A DNA stretch of 64,000 nt from Hysterium pulicare CBS 123377 (taxonomy: Eukaryota; Ascomycota; Dothideomycetes; Hysteriales; Hysteriaceae): NCBI GenBank assembly GCA_000467715.1, contig AJFK01000033.1:92640-156639 (forward strand), read 5' to 3'. The translations under genes were made by a program, and so were the position numbers. Shown piece after piece: positions 45,555 through 56,223 of the stretch (positions are counted from its first letter, which is position 1; each line of letters opens with the position of its first letter). The notes under the pieces were generated by a model. The model was not told where the DNA came from. It searched no databases and saw only the letters and a program-made list of their open reading frames with translations.

Positions 45555-46708
45555 GTTAGAGGAGAGATCGAATTCTGGCTACTGTTGTTGCGACTTTAGA
45601 GTGCAGCCATAGTGTGTTGAGGGGGCAAGTGTGCAGGCTTTGTTTCGGAGTGGGAACAATGGCAGCCAATGGACCAGCACATACCGGGCTGTTTCGTGTA
45701 GTAGTTCTTCAGGCGATGAAGCAAACCGGTAGGCGCCATGGTGTAGAGTCAGAGTGCGAAGCGTGCAGTTGTACAGCGACGGGAGAGCGCGTTATCTGCA
45801 TATAAGAGATGACCAGGGCATGCCGGACGGCGAGAAGAGGCACTGGAACTCGGATCCTCAGCTCTTGCGATTGTTCTTGCGGAAGCGCCGCGAGAGGAGA
45901 CACATGCAAACGCAGCAAACACTCACATTCACCGCCACGTGATCCGGTCGAAGATCGCGTCCCCAGCTCGAGTCAGAAAGCAGCCCCTGCATCCATTTGC
46001 ACGAGACAGGCCCACAGCTGGCAGACCGCCCACCACTGTCAGCACTCCCAGGGCCCGTCAACGGTCCGTGGCTCCATCTCAGTGGTCCAGGACGCGTTAC
46101 TAAAATTATATTTCATTTCCACGGCGCGAACCACACGCGTTGCTTCTCCGCCCACTTTCATTATCGATATTCGATAAGGGGCAGATCGAGGGGAAGCTTG
46201 TCACGGCATCGCACTTTGCGCAACCGGCTGGACCGACGGCGCAAGATAGAAATCCTCAGGGTAGGCCTCCGAGTCCTGGTGTTTTGGAAAGAACGACACC
46301 ACCCCATCAATCCTCCTTGTCGAACACCTCTCACCACTCATCAGGGGTCTGTGCTGCGAAGGCTCACCGGCATTGGACCGCACCTGCATTCGCGTGCTGC
46401 AAAGCCTGCATCGTGCATCGGCTACAATTCTGGCAGCTTTTTCTACATGCCCTCTCCTGAACAGTCGCCCAACTCCTCACATTTTAATTTTTCAATATCC
46501 CCCATTTAATGCCTTCACAGGCCATTTGTCACTCATTTGATATGTTCGTATAGCGGTTTTGTCACTCTTTTACACTCATTGTTTCTGACTATTCATTTTT
46601 CCCGTTTTTCTGATATATCTGTCTTTATTAATGTGTCCGGCGCGCGACATCGAAACGATTCCACGCAACATAATCGCAGAAAGGGTTCCACGGTTTGAAT
46701 ATCACCAA
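45555..46708. promoter_or_regulatory. divergent promoter region, RCE1 / Ser-rich protein
   Basis: 1.15 kb between divergent ATGs. It holds a CACGTG box at 45936-45941 and pyrimidine-rich sequence near 46480-46620 just before the plus-strand gene. Several short overlapping frames are present and none resembles a known family. Confidence 0.4.
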
Positions 46709-49025
46709 ATGTCTGCCAGCAGGCGCCAAAGCAACGCATCGCCTGGCTCGCAGTCTCCCAAACGCTCGCCGCAGTCCTCCGACAACTCTTCTCCGAGAAG
46801 GCGCCCATTGCACGAACGGTCAAACTCTCAAACCAACCAATTCACAGGCCCGACAATACGCATAGTTGAAGACCCGGGAACCGATATCTATTCAAAGACT
46901 CCATTCCCAAGCCATCCTGCGCATATATTGTCCCCTCGTAATCCGCCGGGGTATGTGTTCGAGGACCAGGGTGCTCGCGTTTCAGACCAGAGCCCCGTCA
47001 CCAATGCCATCCCGAAGCTCCACCCCATCGAGGCATTAGTCCCAAAACCCCTACAACCGAGGAGAGCAAATCGGCATTCGACATCGACTAGTACATCAGA
47101 TGCAGACACTATCGTGGCCAGCTCGTCATTTTCGCCCTCATCCAGTCGATTCTCCCAAGGCACAACACCCCCGTCATCTCCCCCACCCGATAGCAATGAG
47201 AAGATAGGAGGCTTAGAAATACTTGAGGAGGACTATCCCGAAGAAAGACGGCAAACCATCCGGACTGTCATTCCTTCATCTTCGTCCGGTGATACCCACC
47301 CTCTCGAGGGTCACGCATTGACTCCAAGAGCATCTGCTTCAAGTCTCGCGTCGTCAGCAAGCTCAGACACCCTTACCCTGCGAGAGCACGAGGACAGAAG
47401 AGGCTCTTCCTCATCTAACATACCTTTACCACCACCAAAAAGTCACAAGCGCTCTCAATCGTCTAATTCCACCCAGAAGAAGCAGGCTTCCTCTACTAAT
47501 AAAGCACCACGTCTACCAGTACTGAAGGCATCCTCGGAGTCGCTTGCCTTTTCTGACATATCCAATACAACTAGCGAAAGGCCTCGATCGTCGTCACAGC
47601 CATCACCGACTATTCATGCCGCTCGTCAAATCACATTCGCAAGTGGAGTTCAAGTTCAATACCCCGTCGTACGGGCCCCGTCGGCAAGTGGCGAATGGGC
47701 CGATTCACGAGTCTTACCCAAGAATCCCTCCCGAATGAACAACCGCGCCTCGCAGGTGCATCAATGGAGCTCGCAGCTGTCCACAATTCCGTCAGAGTCG
47801 GATCGTGGGTCGCGGTCGATAGAGCGTCAGTCACGCTCGATTGAGCGAGGGTCTCAGGCATATGAGGATACTACTGGGGGCCGGAATAATGTTCCGCGAA
47901 GGCGGCGGACCATTGGCAGCATCACATCGTTGGACGGGATCAACTTTCAATCTGATCCCACGGATTCTTCAGTGTCTGTTCCACTACCTCTCTTCTCGCC
48001 AGTTATTCGACCCCCAGATGGCAGAGACTCGGATGAGCATCATGATACTGTTTCTCCATTACAGTCACCTCCGCTAAGAACAAAGAGATCTGGATTCTTG
48101 AGGAGACATGATAGCGACTCGCGATCAAGCTCGTCTCGGCCAGGCTCTTCTCAGTCCGATCTAACTAATTTCATTGCCAACACCCTTCCAGCATGGGCTA
48201 AGTATGATTTCCCCGGCTCTAGAAAACTTTCTGCGAAATGGGAGCTGACAATCAATTCGTGAAGGGTATACTACCGGCGCGGTGAACGATCATCACTCGG
48301 CGCTCCCGATTCCTTGACGGACGCATCAGAGAGCATACGAGTACCAACAGCGCAGAGTGGTCGTACGAATACTCCATCCGAAACGAATTTCCCGTTGAGT
48401 ATTTATCGACCTCGAAATCGACCTCATCAGAACAACGTAGATTCAATGGTAATATCGGATGCGCCCATAGAACAGGAAATCTACGTAATTGGACCACCTA
48501 GACGTCCTGGATCTGCCCCATTCACTCCACGGTTACGACAGGATAGAAGAAGCCAAGCACGTCTGAGCGCTTGGAAAGCTCCATCTTTCGATGATTCTCT
48601 GGGTAGTCTGTTTTTCAGTCGTCAGAATCGGCAAATCTTGCTCTTTTGTTTGGGTTTCATTTTTCCTTTCGGTAAGCAAAACGAGGCCCCCATGCGCATG
48701 AACCCAAAACTTCGGGTATAAAACTGACACAATAAGCATGGATAATTGCCTCATTCCTTCCCCTGCCTCCGGATCCCGAGCTATCTAAAGAAGCAACCCC
48801 TAGCCAAGCTGATCTTGAGCGTCAGTTCGTGCGGACTATAGGCCCGGTGGACGACAGGTCGTACCAGAAGGCCATGTGGTGGCGGAATCTTAATAGAATA
48901 ATGTCTGGTATTGGGTTACTCCTAGTTGGAGTAATTGTAAGTCATTCGCTTCGTCTTGATGATCACCCTCAAGCTGACTCTTCTATTAGATCGCGTTGGC
49001 CGTTCTGGCGTCGCGTATGAAGTAG
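46709..49025 (+). CDS. Ser-rich fungal protein with two C-terminal membrane segments
   Basis: Exons 46709-48201, 48265-48671, 48737-48936 and 48990-49025 give 711 residues. An in-frame ATG at 46631 would add 26. The first 600 residues are disordered and Ser/Pro/Arg-rich, with repeated SIERxSRSIERGS-like units near residue 375 and many SP/TP sites that could be phosphorylated. The last 100 residues are conserved-looking: RLSAWKAPSFDDSLGSLFFS, then a membrane segment ILLFCLGFIFPFAWIIASFLP, a charged loop RTIGPVDDRSYQKAMWWRNLNR, and a final segment IMSGIGLLLVGVIIALAVLAS ending RMK. The loop IGPVDDRSYQKAMWWRNLNR links the two helices. Introns 2 and 3 interrupt the membrane segments and are needed to form them. 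Annotated in fungi only as serine-rich protein; function unknown. The last exon is 36 bases. Confidence 0.85.
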
Positions 49026-50279
49026 ATGCTACGAGCACTCTTCGGAAGCCTTCCTCCGATTGACTTCTACATACCACTTTTCCTATATCATCACCCTAAT
49101 CTCAAAGTCTATCTAAGGGCACCACTCCTTAATGCCCCTATCCTTTTACTTTCACGAAATTCTGAATTTTACGAACGCCATCTACGCATGCACTGCACGC
49201 CATTTACGTCTCCTAATTATGTCTTTCCTTCTCCTGTGTGTCACGATTGGATGCTCTTATGACGATTCATTGATCGTCACGAGTCTCTTGGACATATCAA
49301 AGTCAGTGTGTAAAACACCCATTATTAAAGGCGATGCCGCGTGCTATCTTTTTCTTTGGGCGATACCTTTTTGAAGCGTACTGCATAGCGGGCGTTCTTA
49401 GATCACACGTCTTCATTTCAAACGATTAGAAGCCTCACAAAACGAATTACCGAATTTGTAATGTTCAATCCCCCTTACGACTTCTCTACATATTTGGAGA
49501 CACGTTACGAGCAGAACGCGCTTCTCTCATTGTATGTACTGTTACAGATTTTAATAGTCAGAGTGTCCTCGGATAGGAGGGCGCCAAATAAAACTATTCA
49601 TTTCTCAAGGCTTGGTGGAGACCGCGCAAGCACTTCTGAGTGTGTTACTTGTGTGATGATGCACGGGCGTCAAAGGTTTTGCAATGCTTTTGTGGTGGTG
49701 GTACTATGGGGGTTCATGCTGGCCAGACCCTGCATAGGAATCCGCTCCGTGCTGAGACCAAGGGAACCCAAGGAGAGATGGAACTTGGGATTCCGAGGGT
49801 GCAATTTGGGAAGCTTAAGCATATCCTGTAGATCTTATGTCAAGGGCATAGATGTTTCGCATTGTGAAATGGTGGAAATTTGGAGCCGTGAGGTCCGTGA
49901 GGGCTCGGGACTGAAGGTTTACGCCTGATGCCTCAGTCATACTATCGTTCATTCATTCATTGGTTGTGCGACATCTAAGCCACAGCTCCTATGACTCGAC
50001 CTTCGAACAGTCATTCACCAAGCACTCAATGATTGCTTCGCCTCTTTCTTAGGGTAGTACGAGAAGTATGAGTCGAAATGATGAGTCTTGGCACTCAAAA
50101 CTTCCGCTAGTCCCAATCGAATCCTGACGTCGCCTCTACAAAAAGCTCAGGCACGAACTCTCTTTTTGCCCAGACATTCCTGCTCACTCGCCTTAAGCCA
50201 CCAAACTCTTCTTCCTTTCCAACTACCTTTTCTTTCGAAAGCCAATTCTATAGACACATCTCAAAAGCAAAATCCAATC
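49026..50279. other. intergenic region between Ser-rich gene and eIF6
   Basis: 1.25 kb. The longest open frame (49461-49928, +, 155 codons) lacks similarity, signal peptide and splice-consistent extension, so I do not call it. The first part is AT-rich 3' UTR-like sequence. The last 200 bases are the eIF6 promoter and leader with pyrimidine-rich tracts. Confidence 0.45.
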
Positions 50280-51242
50280 ATGGCGGTCCGCGCAACTTTC
50301 GAGAATTCGAACGAGTAAGATTCTGCCCCGCCATCCCCACCTTCGCGTGTAGAAAATATCAATGTCTAACACTGCTCAGAGTTGGTGTTTTCTCTACTCT
50401 TACAAATTCATATGCGCTTGTCGCCATTGGCGCTTCGGAGAACTTCTATAGGTACGGAACCCTGGTTTAAGGCTGCACTCGGCAGCCAAGGGAAAACCTA
50501 AGAGCAAGAAGGGCTGACGGTATTTTGTGAACGATAGTGTATTCGAGGCAGAACTGCAGGATGTAATACCTATTTGCCATGCGACCATTGCGGGGACGAG
50601 GATAGTGGGGAGGTTGACTGCTGGGTAAGGCACAACATCTACTCTACAAGAGCCAAACTAAACACGTCGACCAAAAACTAACCATACAACACCAGCAACC
50701 GCAAAGGCCTCCTCGTCCCAACCTCCACAACCGACCAAGAGCTCCAACATCTCCGCAACTCCATACCCGACGAAGTCAAGATCCAACGAATAGAAGAGCG
50801 ACTATCAGCACTGGGGAATGTAATATGTTGCAACGACCACGTCGCACTAGTCCATCCCGACATCGAGCGCGAGACAGAGGAGATAATAGCAGACGTATTA
50901 GGCGTCGAGGTGTTCCGACAAACCATCGCCGATAACGTTCTGACAGGGTCCTATATGGCGCTGAGTAATCAGGGTGGTATAGTGCATCCTAAAACATCGA
51001 TTCAGGATCAAGATGAACTGTCGAGTTTGCTTCAGGTTCCTTTAGTCGCTGGTAGCGTGAATCGAGGTAGCTCGGTCGTTGGTGCCGGGATGGTTGTGAA
51101 TGACTGGATGGCGGTAACGGGTATGGATACAACGGCGACAGAACTCTCCGTTGTGGAGTCAGTGTTCAGACTTGGCGAGGGCATGGGCCCGAGTGCTATC
51201 AATACAACAAATAAGGACACGATGGTGGAATCATTCTACTAG
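50280..51242 (+). CDS. tif6: ribosome anti-association factor eIF6 (TIF6)
   Basis: Exons 50280-50314, 50380-50451, 50538-50624 and 50696-51242 give 246 residues. eIF6 binds the 60S subunit, is needed for its biogenesis and stops early joining with 40S. The sequence matches along its whole length: [20 protein letters not shown], then [73 protein letters not shown], and [20 protein letters not shown]. The five-fold repeated alpha/beta units of the family are complete. Length is exactly that of yeast and human homologues (about 245). Four exons with short introns (64, 86 and 71 bases) all keep the frame. Confidence 0.98.
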
Positions 51243-51618
51243 GCGCGGTTATGCAAGGTCAAGGAGCTTCTTTGATGCATGTTAGCTGGTCTGGATAGTG
51301 GACTGGAATGCTCGGCGCATGGCGTCTGGAGAAAAGGAGCGGGAAAACTTGATATCCATGGCTCCGTTTATGTAGTAATGATCAGTCAGTGTCAACAATC
51401 ATTTCGAGACTCAAGTCAATTCCGCGAAAGGGTATAAGCATTCTGAGGACTCAGGAGGCTTCTGGGTGATTGAACGAGCATCACAATCTCAGCCTCCAAA
51501 TATCTTTTGAGATCCATGTCTTCCATTATACGGATGCACACTCCAAACGAGAACTTATCTAATCGATGTGACGAACGATACATGAGACTTCTTGCGTAGC
51601 ATTATCATGAAGCAGCTG
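51243..51618. other. convergent intergenic region
   Basis: 376 bases between the stops of eIF6 (+) and the CorA-like gene (-). 3' UTR-like with no coding sequence recognised. Confidence 0.45.
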
Positions 51619-53132
51619 CTAAACTTCGGTATCTTTTGCTGGTCGTGGATAGGATAGCCTCTTCTCTAGATACCACAACCAAGCCAGCCAAATGAGGAAC
51701 ACAACTAGAGTCAAAGGCAGAGTTACAGCAACGTACAGCCACCAGGATCCGCTGACAGAGAAGCCACTTTGGGAAGTAAATCCGGCGCTGAAAAACGGCA
51801 TGCTGAAGAAGGTCTTCACAGTGAAGTTAGAATGTGGCTTACTATACTTAAACATGGTTCATGAAGCTCTAATGATGGTAGGACGAAGGGCTGGGGAGAA
51901 AAGGGAACAAGTCTCACCGCGGTGAACGTGCCGGGAAGAAACAACATTGTTAAGGCTGCGATAGTTCGCATAGCCATGCCGTCTCTTTTTGTTTCTTCCG
52001 TAAGGAGTAATTGAGCTCGGCTGGCCCACTGGTTTTGGCGGCTTTCGACCTGTATAAGTTCTATTGTCAGTGGGTCGCGTTCCTAAGATTGGGAAATGCT
52101 CACAATTTGTAGCTGTATCTTCACACGAGCATTCACCGTTCCGATTTGCTCAAGCATATGTTCCAATTTGCTAGCTGTGATGCGCAGAGAATTGGCTACT
52201 CTTCGAACACCGACATCCATATCATCAGCATCATCCGGAGATAACGCCATTGACTCCAATCTGGCCTTTGCCAGAATCTTGTGCTGTTGTTGTAAGAATC
52301 CAGCAAGTTTGATTTGAAATTCGACGCATCTCTGGAGGTTGACGAGCCTCTGTTGAATATTGTGAAGGTTGTCGAAGATCGGTGGGTATGCGTCAATTGT
52401 GACTTGACTAGCAACAGGAGCTCGAAGCAGTGTTGCTCCCGTTGACCACTCTTCTTTGCAAGTCCTCATGTCCAACTCATCTCTTCCTTTCTCAAGGGTA
52501 CTGCAGCATTCTGCAACGAAGGCACTGAGCAGTGCAAAGGGATCGATCTCATATTGAGACTTCGGATTCTCCCATGATGTTAATACGTTCACCAAACGCG
52601 CCTCCATATTTGGACAAAAGAACAGCGCCATTGTGGTTTTTTTGCTGTAACTGTCGTGCTTGAAAAAAAATGCGCCATTTAGGTAAAAGGCATATGGAAG
52701 CTTGACCCAAAGCCCCTGGCAACATAGCGATTTTTTTCCCGGATCGGTCATATCCAATGAGACATATGCTCCATTGTTATCGATCAGAATATCTACAAAT
52801 TCTGGTGGTATCTGTGCCTTGTCAAGAACAGAAGATACTATAGGAGAGGAAACATCGACGCAAGAAGTGTCGTCATGGAGGTCGTGGGTGATATAGAGCT
52901 CGACACCACAGTGTTCATTGGAAACCTCGCCTGTTTGGGATTGATTTGTTTGGGATGGGTCAGATTTGTTGCCGGGACGTGGTTGAACGTATAATTCGAA
53001 GCCTTGAAGGCTGATGTGTAAGGTTTCCGGTGATTGGATGGGTTCAACAGGATGATCTCGTCTTCCAAACGTATAATCAGGGGATGGTATGCTCGAGCAT
53101 GAGCTGCTTGAGCTTCGAGTCTCGGCTGCCAT
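51619..53132 (-). CDS. fungal CorA-like membrane protein
   Basis: Exons on the minus strand 53132-52104, 52049-51918 and 51813-51619 give 451 residues. A soluble N-terminal part of about 300 residues is followed by a long helix (about 285-370, LVNLQRCVEFQIKLAGFLQQ to VESRQNQWASRAQLLLTEET). Two membrane segments follow: the first around TIAALTMLFLPGTFTATFFSM (371-392), the second WWLYVAVTLPLTLVVFLIWL (about 410-432). The TMLFLPGTFTATFFSMPFF signature is typical of fungal CorA-like Mg2+ transporter-domain proteins. The canonical GMN pore motif of true CorA channels is absent, so ion transport is not certain. The intron at FTA|TFFSM was placed because it restores this signature. Upstream frame to 53165 begins with TTG, so the ATG at 53132 was chosen. 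Confidence 0.86.
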
Positions 53133-53935
53133 ACTCAGATCGTCGGAAATTGTGCTAGTATACAACCCAATTGCTATGTATACACAGGCTTTCTGTCGAG
53201 AGAATTATGGTAGGCTTTTGCATACATATATCAGCCTGTACCGAGACAGTTACAAGGAAAGCAAGCGTGACAAGATAAAGTGGCGTTCTTGTGGGGCGAG
53301 GTGCATACAGATCGAATGCAAGGCTGCACATCAGCCTGGTGTCATTGTGGGCTTCAGCAACCTAGGCTATCGGCGCTTATCTTCATCAGTAAGCTCTTCG
53401 AGGCTCTGAGTATATGAGTATGGTATGCCTCGACGTTACATCCATTGATAATGGTCTATAGTTAAGCTAGCAAGGTATTCTAGAATGTCCAGAATGAGAG
53501 GCTGAAGAGAAAGACGCATCGCATTTTGACGTACAGAGCTTCATTACAAGGGCTTGCGAGAAATTCGTGTCGAAGTGACAAGCAAGTATTATCATTTCAA
53601 TGGAAGGTTTGGATCGGGGCGGTGATGTGGATTAGCATGTGAAACTCGAAGTTGGTAAGGCTGAAGGCGGTGAGGCGAGCCGGCAGATCCATCTATGACT
53701 GATTCCCTCAACCCCAACCCTTCATCAACTTTCATCCCACATCCACCACACAGCGACGCAAGTCATAAGCATCAAACACACATCGAACACCAAATACCAA
53801 AGAAAGTCGATACTGTGTGCAGTACTAGACCCCTGTTCTCGACTCCCGCGCTCATACATCGTGGACTGAAGCCTATTCTACAGCCTGAACACTTACCCTT
53901 CACTACTCCCACGACCTCTCCAGCGTGCTAGAACA
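53133..53935. promoter_or_regulatory. divergent promoter region, CorA-like / ESS-2 genes
   Basis: 803 bases between divergent ATGs. A Pro/His-rich frame at 53695-53931 just before the ESS-2 start is out of frame with it and probably leader sequence. No TATA box was recognised. Confidence 0.4.
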
Positions 53936-55357
53936 ATGGCATCTTCCGCAAGCTCCCAAGCGCTCACAAAGCGCTCTGCCGATACCGCTCTTATGCCTCC
54001 ACCACCCGCGCCCAAGCGGATAAAGCGTCCCTCCATCGTGTTAGACGAAGACACCTACACGGACGCCCTCTCTCACATCATCGCACGAGACTTCTTTCCG
54101 GGCCTCCTGGAAACCCAAAGCCAGCAGGAGTATCTCGATGCGCTAGATTCACAGGACAACACCTGGATTGCGGAAGCAGGGCGCAAACTGACACAGATCA
54201 TGACCCCCGGACCTGATGGGCGGAGGATTAGGGGACGAAGAGGAACCAGTATGACACCACTACTCAGAGGAGGCAGCGAGACACCGAGAGCCTGGGGCGG
54301 CGAAACACCTATGGCATCCGTTGCAGGTTCCGAGATGGGAGATAGAGAAGCGGAAAAGAAGGAGGAAGTGGACCTGAATCTGTCATTATCAGCTTTCCAG
54401 GCGAAATACACATCCGAGGACCAAGAAAGCTTCAACCAGCTTCTCGACAAGGCGAACGCGAAAAGATTCGAGAAATACAAGTGGTTGCACGATGGGAACA
54501 AGTTGGCCAGCAAACAGCAGTTAGCCCAAAGGAAGCTTCTCGAAGCCAAGGCCTCTTCGAACAACACTTCCGACCCCTCAGCAGCTACATCTCAAGAAGT
54601 CGCATTACGTCCATCAGCAGATCTCGATGCCCGTCCCGCTCAAGTAAATTCTGCACACCAACCCGCGCGCAACGCACTTATGTTCGCCCCAGACTCAATA
54701 GAAGACTACGCGCAAACCAGCTTCCAGAAGTCCGAAGCCGTCTCTAACGCTCCTCCGCGTGCCGTCCTCCATCACAACACACGTCTCCCGACCGCGGACG
54801 CGAATACCATCGAACTTTCCGTTCCTCCTTCTCCTACTTTATCCGCCGTGCGCGACGCCATTGCAGGACGCCCTCGACCTACACAGTCAGAAGTGGGCTA
54901 TACAGGAAGCGAAACACCACAAGTAAACGGATACAAATTCGTCGATGCAGAAGTCCCCGAGCCAGCACCCGAACCACCTGCGCCAAAGAATCTCCTCGAA
55001 CACTTCAGCACGGCGGACACGGGACATAACCCCTTCCGCATCTCCGAAACCGGGCGCAGGGAGAAGCTGCATCTGAAAATGGTCGATCGTCTTGGTGGGA
55101 AGAAATTTACTTCGGGAAGTGGGGCGGGCTCTGGACTGGGTATTTTCGGAAACGAGACTCCGAGATTCATGTCTGCGCCCAGGAAGGATACGGAGAGGAG
55201 GGGAAAGGGCAACTTGACGCCTGCGGCACAGAGGTTGTTTGATAGGGTTGGTACGCCGAGGGATGTTGGTGGTGCGTTCGGGGCTGGGAAGGTGAAGGAA
55301 GGGAGTGGGCTGAGTAGGCAATGGACACCTACGCCTAGAGTCAGGAGGAAAGTCTAG
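53936..55357 (+). CDS. ESS-2/DGCR14 family nuclear (spliceosomal) protein
   Basis: Single exon, 473 residues. The family, known as Es2 in Drosophila, DGCR14/ESS2 in humans and Bis1 in fission yeast, associates with the spliceosome C complex. Conserved parts: VLDEDTYTDALSHIIARDFF (36-55, the family hallmark) with PGLLETQSQQEYLDAL, then LNLSLSAFQAKYTSEDQESF (146-165), the block RFEKYKWLHDGNK, ARNALMFAPDS, the KFVDAEVPEPAPEP region, and the closing LSRQWTPTPRVRRK. Numerous TP motifs (GSETPR, GNETPR, NLTPAAQRLF) are usual in this family. A Ser/Thr-rich linker covers residues 205-330. The start MASSASSQALTKRSAD matches the usual short N-terminus. No intron is needed. Confidence 0.95.
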   Translation: MASSASSQALTKRSADTALMPPPPAPKRIKRPSIVLDEDTYTDALSHIIARDFFPGLLETQSQQEYLDALDSQDNTWIAEAGRKLTQIMTPGPDGRRIRGRRGTSMTPLLRGGSETPRAWGGETPMASVAGSEMGDREAEKKEEVDLNLSLSAFQAKYTSEDQESFNQLLDKANAKRFEKYKWLHDGNKLASKQQLAQRKLLEAKASSNNTSDPSAATSQEVALRPSADLDARPAQVNSAHQPARNALMFAPDSIEDYAQTSFQKSEAVSNAPPRAVLHHNTRLPTADANTIELSVPPSPTLSAVRDAIAGRPRPTQSEVGYTGSETPQVNGYKFVDAEVPEPAPEPPAPKNLLEHFSTADTGHNPFRISETGRREKLHLKMVDRLGGKKFTSGSGAGSGLGIFGNETPRFMSAPRKDTERRGKGNLTPAAQRLFDRVGTPRDVGGAFGAGKVKEGSGLSRQWTPTPRVRRKV

Positions 55358-56223
55358 GGATTTGGGGTTGTTCATGCATGGTATCTAAGGAAGTGCTCCT
55401 GGGTATATGCTTTGATTGGAAAAAGATCAGCCTTGCTATGAATGAATGGAATCTTTTGAATACCGCTACCGTGCACTTCTTCAATTGACTGGCCTTCCTT
55501 TCCTTTCTCCACGTTCTAATACGAACAAAGGAGGGAGTCCGACACAGTAGTATGCTAACACAAAGCACGCGTAGAATTTCAATTATCACACAGTGACAAG
55601 TCACATTGGCCCTTTTCAAAATCGAATCAATCGAAGTTCATAAAACTACTCACACCATCTCATACTCTACACATCAGCCAGTCATGCAAATGCAAGAAAG
55701 GAAAAAAACAAAGATAAAGCAGAAAAGTCAAGCCGCCCCGTCCGTTGCCTTTGGTATCTTGGTATCGAACAAAAACCGCCCGGGGAATTTTTGGAAAATC
55801 CCCAACCAACCAACAAGCCAGGCTATGCTATGCATCCCGAGTAGTCCGCCATCATATGCAAAAAGACAAGAACAAGCAAAAAACAAGCAGTTGGGAAGGG
55901 AACAGGCCGAAGCCGGGGTATTGCTAAAAACACCTCCGAAGTTTGGTGCAACAAATATGTGAAAGGCCGTATGGGATACTATTACATCAGTCGAATGAAG
56001 ACTGTGAGCATTAAGGAAAACAAGAACAAAGGCATGTTTCGGACCTATAGCCCAAAAGGCCCAGCAGTAAGAGTTTGGGGAAATGAAAAACAGTTGCAGA
56101 TCGCATCATCAAAATCGACACCTTTGAGAAGTGTTCGGATCGGGTATCCATATTCAGGGAAGTTTCAATCTATCTCGGGCTCGTCGTGCATGATTCGCCA
56201 ACATCGAATAATCACCTAGTGGA
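55358..56223. other. convergent intergenic region
   Basis: 866 bases between the stops of ESS-2 (+) and the Pro-rich gene (-). Poly-A-like tracts near 55700 and 55860 and many short frames without similarity. The content fits long 3' UTRs. No gene is supported. Confidence 0.45.

Noticed and set aside
49461-49928. 155-codon plus-strand frame between the Ser-rich gene and eIF6
   Set aside because: No similarity, mixed composition, overlapping competing frame at 49640; probably chance.
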